NCBI GenBank assembly: GCA_013339765.2
Contig: CM023457.1
Location: forward strand, 48,257,847 to 48,321,846
Source of the DNA: Haemaphysalis longicornis
Lineage: Eukaryota; Arthropoda; Arachnida; Ixodida; Ixodidae
Length of the DNA stretch: 64,000 nucleotides
Direction: 5' to 3'
Numbering within the stretch: the stretch's first letter is position 1; every line of letters begins with the position of its first letter. Positions 48,401 through 60,400 of the stretch are shown here, piece by piece. A program made the translations under genes and the position numbers. A model generated the notes under the pieces. The model searched no databases, was not told the origin of the DNA, and saw only the letters and a program-made list of their open reading frames with translations.

Positions 48401-51400
48401 GACACTTCTATTTGGATCTTTGAACTCGTTCAGTTATGTGTACTAAGGTGACATGAACGGTGTTGCCTGGTGATGGGAAGATCTGTTGTTGAGCAGCGTT
48501 TCCCCGTGCAGGCTGGCTCACAATACCTTTTCCTGGGGACCTTGGTGGGCGAGCTGCACGTCTACAACCTCTACACGGGCGTGGTGAGTGTGCCTGGTGC
48601 GTTTGCGTCGGGGTGACTCGGTATAGATAGTCGTAAAACGGGTACAGTCGTAAAACGGTTACGGTTTAGATGGTCGCGAAACGGGTACGGACAGCTGTTT
48701 GCTTTGTTACGCAGTTGCTGGCATTTTGGCGCAGGCTGGGCGCTTAGCAAAGGCTGTGCTTGACAGGAAGCGTTAACTGTTGCAGTCGGGCAGTCTGTCA
48801 GCCAATCTGTCAGACATTGTTTCGTGTATTGAGCAGGGGAGGGTCTTTTGGATAACTGAGGTTGATTGATTGATTGTAGGGTTTAACGCGCCGACGCAAC
48901 GCAGGCGATGAGGCGCGCCGTAGTGGAGGGCTCCGGATTAATTTTGACCCCTGGGGATCTTTAACGGGCGCCGAAATCTCGTACACACGGCCGTTTTTGC
49001 TTTTCGCCTCTAGAGTCACTTGGGTGTGGTGTGCTCAGAAAAGCGGCCGCCAGTGTTTTAGGAGGGGGGATGATTTTTGGATAACTGAGGTTGTTGTCTG
49101 TTGCTTTTCAGGAAGAAGCGACGTACTCATGCCACGAGTCGGAACTCACAAACTGCCAACCATCAAACGTGAGTGCCCATATGACTTCGTGATTTTATAA
49201 TCCTGGCTGTAATCAGGAATTCATCCATCTGTACATGCACACACCACAAGCTGCGTGTGATTTATCATCATCATCATCATTGTAATCCCACTTTTCATGA
49301 AGCACAACTACTGTGTGGCTACAGTGCATGCTAGTTTATACAGATCGGTCGGAAGGGAGAGGCGAGTGTATAAATATGGGGCCTTTCCATGTTTGGTAGC
49401 TGTGTTAGTGCACAAAAATTATTGTGGTAGTAGATCACTAGAACTGTGATACGCAGGGAAAGGTTCTATGTGCTCCTTAGCATCAACAGACGGCGCTCCA
49501 AAACTTCTTTGGGGTCTAGAAAAGACATTAGGAAAGGGGGGAAAAAACGGTGAATCAATAAAGTGGCTGATAGTGCAGATACGTGAACCTTTGAGCTAGT
49601 GAGGAAGTGGTGTTGTGTGTTTGTTCCCCACAGGACGGCAAGTTCCTGCTCACCTCGTCAGCGTGGCGGAGGCCGTTGTCATCCCTGTGGAGCTTCACAG
49701 ACGTCTTCGACCAGAAGTGAGTGCACTGTCCGAGATGTTCGGGACGCGATTGGAAATATTCTGCAGTATTCTGAGGGGAGTTCCAACCGAGCTTGAGGTA
49801 GTTCTCTGGCGAGGTTGACAAGACAGCGAGATCAACAGCATATATCTGTGGCCTGCTTATGTCAAGGCAACTACCCTGTATTGCCCTGTAGAAGTCAACC
49901 CAGCCATATCTGCAGCCCTCATATGTCAAGGCAAGGATTGTATGTAACTGTTCGTGGCGGCGGCTCCTCCTCCTCCTCCTCCTCCTCCTCTTCCTTTTCC
50001 TCTTCAAGTTAGTTTTTAGCGTTGGAGGTAAGTTAGTTTTTAGCGTTGGAGGTTCAATCTACGTGCAGACCCGTAAAATTGTCCAATGTGCAAAGTCAAA
50101 ATTCATGACAGCCTAGCCACGAGTACCGTAAGAACCCGTGTATAGTTCGGACCCACATATAGTTAGAGGTGTAATTCGGGGATAGCAAACGCGAGAAAAA
50201 ACGTTTTCACGCGAATGCAGTTCGAGGAAAACAGAAAATGCATTTATTTACACACTTGATTATTCGTCGTCCTCGTCTGACGCACTCTCTTCTGAAGCTC
50301 CCTTGTCGGAAATGTCCTCCCCACCACGTCATCCTCTGTGCCATGGAGCACTTTTTGAAGGCACGACAAACGAGCGCCTCGGGAATGTAGGCCCACGCCT
50401 CGGCGATCCGTGAGCAGAGTAGAGCTGGTGAGGCCCGTTTCAGCCGTCCGGCAGGGGTCACTTCTGGCTCTCTGGACCTCATCCACTCCATATACAGGCC
50501 CCTGATGTGGTCCTTAAACGGCTTATTAAGGCACACATCAAGTGGCTGCAGCTGGGATGTCATCCCTCCCGGGATGACGACGAGCTCGGTGCGGGAGTTG
50601 CGCAGCAGTCGCTTCACGGAGTCCGCCAGGTGACACCAAAACGCGTCGAGCACAAGCATCGATGGGAGCCCCAGCAGTGCCGTCGACACCACACGGACTT
50701 GATCCAGTCCAGCACTAGCGATTCGTCCATCCACCCCTTGTCCTGGCAGCGGACGACAACATTTTTGGGGAACGTCTCCCCCTTCGGCAGCGTTTTTCGT
50801 TAAACACCATGTAGGGTGGCAGCTTGCAGCCGTCTGCCGTGCAGGACAACATTACAGTCACCCGCATTTTCTCGTTCCCAGTTGATCGCGCGGTAACTTG
50901 CCTGGAGCCTTTTTGATGCACCGTTAGAGCTGAGGGCATGTCGAGGTACACCGGCGTCTGGTCAGCGTTGCCGATCTGGCCCAGCTGAAAGGGGACTGCC
51001 TTTCGCAATGAAAGTCACGTGCTTCTGAAAGGCCACAAGCAGCTCTTGGTAGCTTTCTGGCAGCTTCTGCGAGACCGACGTACGCCGACGTAGGGAGAAC
51101 CCAGCGCGGCACATGAAGCGAGACACCCAATGCTTGCTTGCCTTGAAGTCCGCCCGCTGAATGCCTTTGTCTCGAGTGATCTCCCTTGCCTTTGCTTGCA
51201 GCAGCTCGATGTTCACAGTGACATGTGCAGCTCGTTGCTCCCGAACAAAGTCCGTCAGTTCTCGTTCCACGTCGGGAAACGCTCCATTTTTTGGTCCCCG
51301 GAAACTTTTTCTCTGGCCGCTGCATGCAAAAAGGGCTTCCTTCTGCTTCCTCCAACCACGAATGCTCCGCTCGTTCACACCAAACTGCCGCTCCACAGCA

Positions 51401-54400
51401 CAGTTGCCGATGGTTTCGGCAGCAGAAATAACTTTTCTTTTAAAGGCAGCCGAGTACTGCCTGCGCGGTCGTGACATGGCGTAAAATCACAGAATTCAAA
51501 TCGTGGCCGTCGTGATGTACGCCAAGTGATTGCAGTGGCCGCTGTTGCACGCTTGTACCTGTAGGTCTCTAGGACTAACGCCACCTAACGCAGAAGCGTG
51601 CAGACACCCGATGATGATGATAGCACCGCCCAGTGCCGAAACCGAAACCAAAACCGTGAATTCGGGCAGAAAATTTTTGGGCTCTGCATATAGTACGGGC
51701 TGAAATTTCGCCTCCTAAAACTTAGAAAGAAACCCTGGGCTATACGCGGGTTTTTACGGTATTCGACCCCAAGGACTATTCGCTTCGAACTAAAATATTA
51801 TCATTCGCAGAAGCCTACTGCCAAGTGTACCACCCCTATTGTGCAGAAAAGAGCACCTAAAATGGCCATCTTGTACACTTGCTCACCGACCAGATAGCCT
51901 GCGAGTAGCTTTTGGGTCGTAAAAAGCGCTCCCACATGTATCTGCTGGTTGTGCCCGACATTGGCTTTGACACGAGGTTCTTGAGCACAATGGTTTCTGA
52001 TCTTTGAACTGCGATGGTGCATTAATGAAGGAGATAGCATACTATCAAGGCTCATATGCAGCTTATACAGTGGTCAGATATAGGTCAATTTGTACACAGC
52101 GTTATACTTTGAATAAGAACGAACAGGTGGAGGCTATAATTGTTATACCCGCTGCGGTGGCGCAGTGACTATGGCATTGTGCTGCTGAGCTTAAGGATTC
52201 AGGTTCGATTCCCGGCTGCGGCGGCCGCTTTCCTGATGGAGGCGAAAAGCAAAAATGCCCCTTCTGTGTTCGAGATTTGAGGGCATGTTGAAGGTCCTCT
52301 GCAGGTAGTCAAAATTAATCCGGAGCCCTCCACTACGGCTTGCCTCATCGCCTGTGTGGCGTCGGTGTGTTAAAAACCTCATAATCAATAATTATTCTTA
52401 TACTGTGACTACTCACATTGTGGCAGTGCTCAGTAATTTCATGCCTTAGGGGACATTTAGCTGGACTGGGGCCTGGTGTGTGTTATGCGGTATGGGAGAT
52501 TGAAGCTGGTTTGGAAGGTTGCGTCAAGATCTGTTTTTTGTTTTTGCGCAGTAAATTTCCACTTTTTAGTCGTGTGCTTTGTGTACTTCTTTGCCTTTTT
52601 TTTTTTTTTTTAATCCTCTGTCTGTACTGCTATTAGAGAATGAACCACCACTACCAGCTTTCCCCCAGCTCTTCGGCAGGTGAAACTGGTGGTACTTTGC
52701 CAGTTGATTTCGTTGCTGGTCTCTGGTGTGAATTCAGCTTCCACTCTTGGTCAAGCCAGCCGAGTTCCACCACACAATTGATCCCAAATCTTCTCCTCCC
52801 CCCTTTCCTGCGCTTCCAGGCTGTCGTTTGACGACGACTACTACGTGGAGTTTGGCAAGCAGTCGCTGGAGCGGGTGCTGGGCACGCGGCACGAGACGGC
52901 GCACGTGTACGACACGGCCACGGGCGCCCTGCTGGCGACGCTGCGTGACGCCGACCTGTCCAACCACTACACGCGCAACCGGGCCACCTTCAACCCCACC
53001 GACGAGCTGGTGCTCTCCGACGGCGTCCTCTGGGACGTCCGCACCGTCACCCCCCTGCACAAGTTCGACAAGTTCAACCCCCACGTCAACGGCGTCTTCC
53101 ACCCCAACGGCCTCGAGGTAACCGTACACCCACCGCCCTCGATTCGCTGATCAACCAGTACCCGCCACGGTGGCTGCTTTTTTGGTGAAGGCGAAAACGA
53201 AAATGTCCATGTGGTGAGATTGCGACGCACGTTGAAGATTCCCAGGGGGTCAAAATTATACTGGAGCCTGCCACTATGGTGCGCCGAAGCCCAAGGGTAG
53301 CTTCGGTGCGTTAAACGCACCGAAGCTACCCTTATCAACCAGGGTGGCTGGTGTGTAATTTTAGAGTTATGAAGAAAAAAAAATTTGAAGAGTGGAGTTA
53401 ATGCAGCATGCTCGCACCCCACTCCTCTTTAACTTGGCTGCATAAGAATTTTTTGGAACGTTGTGCTGATAAGCAGTCTTGTCACTTCACCAGTGAACGA
53501 GGTAGCAAGCAAAAAAAAAGAAAAGAGTAGCAAAGGCTTTCACTGATCACATTACACCGGCACCATCAGCAAGGCTTGTGCTGCTGTGGCGTTTTTCCAA
53601 GTGCCAAGAACGGGCAAAGCACTCTCTCTGAAAAAAAAAAAGAAAGTTAAATCATCTGTGGTTTTGAAAACCTTGCAACAGCAGGTGCAAAAAAAACCAA
53701 AAATAAATACCATGCCTCTGTTTTTAAAGTGGCCTTCATTTCAGTAATGGTAAACAAAATGCTCGAAGAGGTAGGTTGTACAAAGGGGGCCTCTTCTGTT
53801 TTGGTTATTAGCTCCGGGATAGTACTGGCGGCATTGCGGTGATTTTAATCTCGCGAGAGGATTTCATGGTTAGAGCACGCACTTCTCACAAGTGGTGTGC
53901 CATATAGTTTGGTGCACTTTCTGCACCCAAGTGTGTAATAATATTGTTGGCCAATTCTTGAAATTATTGTATCGTGGCAGTTGCATCTGAAAGTGCTACT
54001 TTAAAAGGAAAAACGGAAAGCCTTGTCCGTAGTCTGACCGGAAGTTGCGAAAGGGGGTAGAGTACTAGTGCTGCTGCAATTGCGCAGAATTTAATCTCGC
54101 AACAGGTGCACGAGCACTCCATCATGCCCTCGGGTGCCTCCCCACATCTAGAACTAATTTTGGATTGCTCACAAAAAAAAAAAATAATAATAAAGAGCTA
54201 CGGCACAGCCCACGCACCGCCTACAAACAGACGGTCTCCTGCCCCTCAGGTCATTCTCCAACTCGGAGGTGTGGGACTTGCGGACTTTCCGGCTCCTGCA
54301 CACGGTCCCGGCCCTAGACCAGTGCCAGGTGACATTCAACGGCGCCGGAGACGTGCTCTACGGTGCAGTCATCACCGAGGACGACGATGATTCTCAGCGG

Positions 54401-57400
54401 CTCTTCAGCTCCTCCTTCCGGACCTTCCACGCGTCGGACTACTCGTCCATCGGTGAGAGCGGAATTGGTGCTTTCTTGATTTTTCATTAGCTCATTCGTT
54501 TATGTTGGCTGTTGTGTTGATCCCACCGTTTTTCTTTCGCCAGTGATAGGTCTGCATCATCTTGCCATTTAGTAATTTACTAACGTTGTAGCTGGACTAT
54601 ACTGAAATTTTTGAAAAATTTTGGATTTTAATGTAATTGTGGTTCTGTAATAAATCCACAAAAAATTATGTTGAGCATGTGTTTCACATGTGTACGTGTT
54701 TCGTTTTTTGTTGCTGTTTACATTCATTTTGTTTTGCGCCGAAGAAATAGCATATGAATTTCTTCCGAAATTATGCTCGGGTACGAGTTATAGGAATGGC
54801 AGTAGCTCATGCAGTGAATTGATCCTTAGAGTTGGCACCCTTGCTGAACACTCATTTGGCTGTCCACTTTGACCTCAGAGCCAGCAAGTAGACGCCAAAT
54901 GTGCAGGTTTGCTGCACGGAAGCAACGTCTACGATAAAGTGCACATGGCAAGGTTGGGTCACGGTAGAGGACTCCTAGGACTGGCAGCTGTGCTGTTGCA
55001 ATGTGATAAAGTTTGCTTGCAACTGGTACTGCCGTTTCTGCTTGAAAGTGTTGGCAGAATAACTCAAGTGTGCTTATGTTGGAAAGAATGTCTTGTACGT
55101 GTTGAGGTGATAGTTGTGGCACCAGCAGCAAGCACATCTCAGGTGGTGGAAGATGATTGAGGCGACTGACTTGCGTGTTCCCCACTCCAGCAACCATCGA
55201 CATCAAGCGGAACATCTACGACCTCAAGCCGGACGAGTCCGACTACTTCCTAGCTGTTGTAGAGGTAAGCTACGCTGCTGCTCCCTTTTTGTGCACATGG
55301 CGAGAGTGTGTGCGTGGGTGGTGTGCAGTTTCTACGTCGGAAGGGGTGGCTAATTTACGGAGCCTTTGCCCGTTTTTCTCAGCACCTGCTTTCCTTCTTG
55401 ATGTAGCGCGGCTTGGTTCTGACGAGCTATTCTTTGTTTTAATGTGGAAGCATTAAAAGTTTGAAATAAACGCTAACAGATAGCGAGCCCCCACTTTTTT
55501 AAACTTAATCCCCAAGAAAGAAGACAGCAGCGAGAACCCGTGTCGTACCGTGCAGTGCGCCCTGTTCTACAGAGGGATTGTCGATACGTGGCGACCTCCC
55601 ACTAAACATTTTTGAAAGATATTTTTTTTTGTGACTTCAATTTGAAAGGGTGGTCCCCATGTTGTACTCTTTACAGCAGAGTACGTAGAGGGTGATGAGA
55701 GCCACGTAGCCTGATAATAAATGAAGTTCTTGCATCCATTACCGCTGCTTGTCCTGTGCAGGGCACTTTTGCGATTTTTCTTTTTTCTGGTTACTAAAAT
55801 TAGGTGAGCGTTAGAATCGAGGTCTTGTTAGATTCGAGTCAATACTGTAGCCGGCAGCAAGCCAGGGCACCACAGCACTCACTGTTTGCGCTGCGACTGC
55901 TGCTGGTCTGTGGTGGCGCACGCAATACAGTCGAGTCCACTTATAATGATACCGTGTATAACAATATATCGGATATAATAAGGAACAGCTATGGCACCGT
56001 CCACTTTCGTATGCGCTGTATAACAAAATAAACCGCTTATTGCAATGCTCCAGCTGCCGGTGCGATAATCGTATATAGACGATTGAACCCACTTACAAGC
56101 ACGCATCTGAAATTTGAGCTGGCCGTGAGCTCTCTAGCGCCGACGGCAGTGTAACTGCGAGCTACGGATGGCATCCGCGCAGGTCGGACTGCGAGGTGCG
56201 CTTTCATTGCGTTCGCTTGTTGTGTCAGTGCACAACCGCTTTGAATTGGACGTGGGTGCCCTCTTCATCTGTGTCCGTTTTTTTCCACGGGAGGGACGTC
56301 AGGGCCTATGTTTTGGAAACGTCCGAACAATGGGTTTTCCTTGCCACTTCAATATTGTTATAGGTGGACCAGACTGTACTGGCACATCTATTCAGTGCCG
56401 CATCACCCCAGTGTTCACTTGGGCGTTAATGCTTTCACATTAAAAAATTGCACAAAGTGCTTTGGTGTCCAGTTTTTTTGTGTGTGTGTGTTTGTTTGTT
56501 TGACAGGGAGGTGGGCAGTAGAGCAGCCAGACTGACCTAAGTGACCAGATCTTCCATGTTCTGTGAGCAGCTGATGCGAGTGTTGTGGAGGCAAAATTTA
56601 AGAAAAAAAAAGATCAGTTCACATTCATTGTGGGTCGCACGCTGCGAAAAGTTCCACCAGAACCAGGCTGTAGTTACTGCGTTGGCATGTCGGGATGTCG
56701 CATATAGCTGGAATGGGCTGTGGTGCATGAAGCAAAAGAACTGCGTACCTGATAGTCTCTGTGCTTATTGATGCTGTAGCTCTGCCTTTTCGGAATTTAC
56801 GTTTCTCACGTGATCCTTACTGCCACCTTACAGAACCAGGGCACGAGGGACGCCGGCATGAGCAACTCCGAGAGCGTTTGCCGCCTCTACGAGGTCGGTC
56901 GTCTACGGGAGGACGACGACGACGAGGTGAGTGAACAGAGGTCCGCATACGTGGGTGCATAAAAATGAGAAGCTCCTGCGGGAAAGAGGTCTTAGCAACT
57001 GCGGTACACGGTTTCACAAAATGGGGTGCTGCTCACAAGCAGACTTATTGCCGTGTCTGAAATTGTAGTGTACGACTCTAGTGTAGTTCTGCTCCCTAAC
57101 AACTCAAGTTCAGACACTCGCTGCTGTTGTAGTGGACAACTAAGACCAATCTGTGACCCGAAACGCCAACAGTCTTTCTGGATAAGGCTATCGTAAGGCT
57201 GCCAAAGAGGTGTGCGACAGTCAGCTCCCGTTTGGGACCCACACGCTGGTGTTCTTAGATTTAGCCTCGTACTTGCCGTGGACTCCCCAAGGAACAATCC
57301 AGCATTTGTTTTTGACATATATTCCTATGGAGTGTGCAATCAGAGCCCCACTTTTCCTTTTGAAGAGTCCTGTCAAGTTGGCATCGTGAAAATAAATTGG

Positions 57401-60400
57401 TTCCGTTGCTGAAGTGCATTGCATTGAAAATACTTGCGCCGTTGAGCGCCTGTGAGCATTTGTCTCGTCAAGCTGTTTGAAACGTGACTAACGAGGCACA
57501 TACTGCATTCTGTTTTCTTAACTGATTGACGTCACATGGGAAGATTTGCGAGGAACTAAACTGGTTCGCTTCCCTCGCTGTTTTTTGAACGACTGATTAC
57601 CTGTGCCGTGAACAGAACGAATTTGGGGTTTAAACGATCGCACTAATTTTTCCTTGTAGTGGCTAGTGTCCATGTGCCTCGATAGATTTTATGAGTTCTG
57701 CCTGAAGTGTAGGATGCAAACCATGTGCAAATACGAAATACGAAGAGTTTGTTCGGCATCAACTTTCCAACACCTAAGGTGCTCCGCACCGCTTGAAGTG
57801 CAATCAAAGGAGGGAGGCTCGTGGGGAAGGGCTGTGCTGAACAGAAACAAAAATAATTCTTTATTTGTGTCACAGAGTAACTTGTTTTTCCTTAATTCGG
57901 CACTGTTGTCGTTGTCGTCGTCGTTACAGTTCGCCTCGCTCGGTTCGCACTGCTTGTTCACTTGATTCGCCGCTTGCTTCACAGCTCGTTTCACGGCTGC
58001 CCCCGCCGCTGCTGCTGCCACTGGCGCCGTTCAGTCGCTGTGCTGCTGGGCTTAGGAAAACCTGATGTTCATCACAATTTCGTTACTGCCTGCATGAAGA
58101 AAGAAAGAGGGGAAGGCCTTCAGGAACCTCACCTCCTGCCAACCTCATTCCCATCCACCCCAAGCAGCTTATAAAGTGCACAGCACACTGAGTTGGTTAG
58201 TCTGGGCACAGAAGGCTTTTCAGTCTTTCTTTGGCTTCATGCAGTTAGTCTTTGGCAGCAGCAGCAGCAACGTGCTCTCTGTAATATCATCGCTGTCTCT
58301 CCGTAATATCAACGCGTGCTCTCCGTAAAATCACAAAGCAGCAGTAATGCAAGAAGCAGCGCCGAATCTTTTCTTTTCTGTTTTGCTTTGCGTGCGAAAA
58401 TGAAGTAGGTTGTGACATTGCGTTAGAAATTTAAGGTTCACCTGGTGCAGTGATGATTGCACGGTTATTTTTCGCTGATCGCCGGAGTGAGGTTTTCGTA
58501 TGCCCAAGTGTTGGACCAAAAGGGGTGGTGTGTGTATCGAGAGCCTCAAGGCAAAGTAATATGCAAAAAGTTGGCTACTTAGATGTTGGCTACTCAGTTG
58601 GCTACTCAGGTTGTTTTATCGCCGATTTCAGGTGATAGCCTTGCAAGCACAGCTGTATCGTTTTGGAGAATCTACAATCACAAGCAAACAGGACAGCCGA
58701 ACTTCAGTGCACAACACGTGGCTTCAGTGATGATGATGATGATGGTTCCGTCCGCTGAGTTGGTTGTGTGTTGGCTGCTTGCAGGATGCGGACGATGATG
58801 AGTCTGAGAACATGGGGGAAGAGGAGTCCGACGATGACGACGACGACGGTAAGATGATGTTTCCGAGCGCAGTAGTAGTATTACATCTTGCTTTGAAGTC
58901 TCTCGCTGAATAAACACGGAGGTACGAACATAGCCGTTTGAACAATCCCCGTCGAAAGGTCTCGCATCCGAACGTGTCTTTCATTTGAAAGCTGCGAACA
59001 AGTATCATGTTGCGCTAATGAGTTGTGGCATGGGCAGAAAAAAAAACTTCGTTTTATTTGTTCATGTTTGGTTCATCTGCACGTTTTCTCTTGATCATTC
59101 TTTTGAAATCCTGTGGCGAGGAGGTAGCTAGAGCGGCGTTATATTTCTCATTTGCATGCTGGCGGGGAACCCTCAAGGAGAGAGTGCGCTGATGCAATTG
59201 GTCGCTGAGGTGCAGTTACTTTGAAAGTCAAGGCGTGGCACGGCAGGAATCGAAAAGGTGCGGTGGCGTTTGATTTTTTTGTTCCCCCCTCATTTGATTA
59301 ATCGGCTTACGGGTATTGCTCAGTGTCCCTCTGGCGTCCGTGCGGGCCGTTGTCCGTATTTTCAAAAATGAGCTTCAGGTAAGGGTAGAGGCGAAAATGT
59401 TTGGTCTCTGGTGGTACCTGTGTAGCTCATTCATCGTTTCTGCCACATTTCAAGGGATACGGAGCTGTAGTTTATCAAAACACCACTCACTCCTCCCCTC
59501 CACATTCGTGTTAGCGTACTAGTATAGGATGAGAGTATAGCACCAAAAGATACTAGGCTGCTTAGTAGTGTATTGGATTGGAGTGGTTCTTGATAGTGCC
59601 TTTCAGAAGGAAGTCCTTCTGGCAAGCCCAACTGCTGCCTATTTGACTGGCTTTTTGTAGGACCTTGAAAACAAGATATGTTGGCCAATTCACCTCTGCT
59701 TTTGCTGCTTTGTTCCCGTGATATAAACGAAGGCTTGTATTTCATCAAGGTGCCGAAAGGAACAGAACAGGGTGCAAAAAAATTAACTGCTACTAGCCAC
59801 GCAAGTGTTCTACATTGATTTGGAGAAAAAGTGAAGGCTAGGTAAACAGTTGAAGCCAAATGAACTTTGGATTTGAAAAAAGTGCTAGAACGTGATGCTG
59901 GTGCTCAATGTTAGGTCTCGGTTATTAGTGCTATCCTTGTAGTACGTATGTACATTTTATGCCCTGTACTTTTTGTACTCTTTCAATGCAAGCCTGTTCG
60001 CAATTAGCAGTTTGCCATTCTTTTAAGAGTTAACCTGTAGCCCAAAACAAACTTTTTGGAGTTCAAGTAACGCCCCTGGCTGGTTTGAGTTCCCTTGTGT
60101 ACCAAGGTTCTTCGCCGATTTATATTTTGGGTGCCACAAAAAGCGACCTGGATTCGAATGTCTCGCACAAGTGCGCTGGTTTTATTGGTTCATTTGTTTG
60201 AGATACAGGCCAACTAAAGCAGCTTAGCAGTATAGAAAAACTCGTTATCAGTTTTCTCGTTGGTCTCTTTCGGACATCGCCTAATTGCTTCACTTCTGTA
60301 ATCCGTGGTTTCGCAGTTTTAAAGCAAAATGAAGTGAGAACCCACTTATATAAATGAGAATGCAAGGGTTTTATAGTTTCTGAATTGAAAATTTAAATAA

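Noticed and set aside
49555..50007. 150-codon minus-strand frame with an Arg-rich start
   Set aside because: Covers exon 25 in antisense and the (TCC)n run. No conserved motif.
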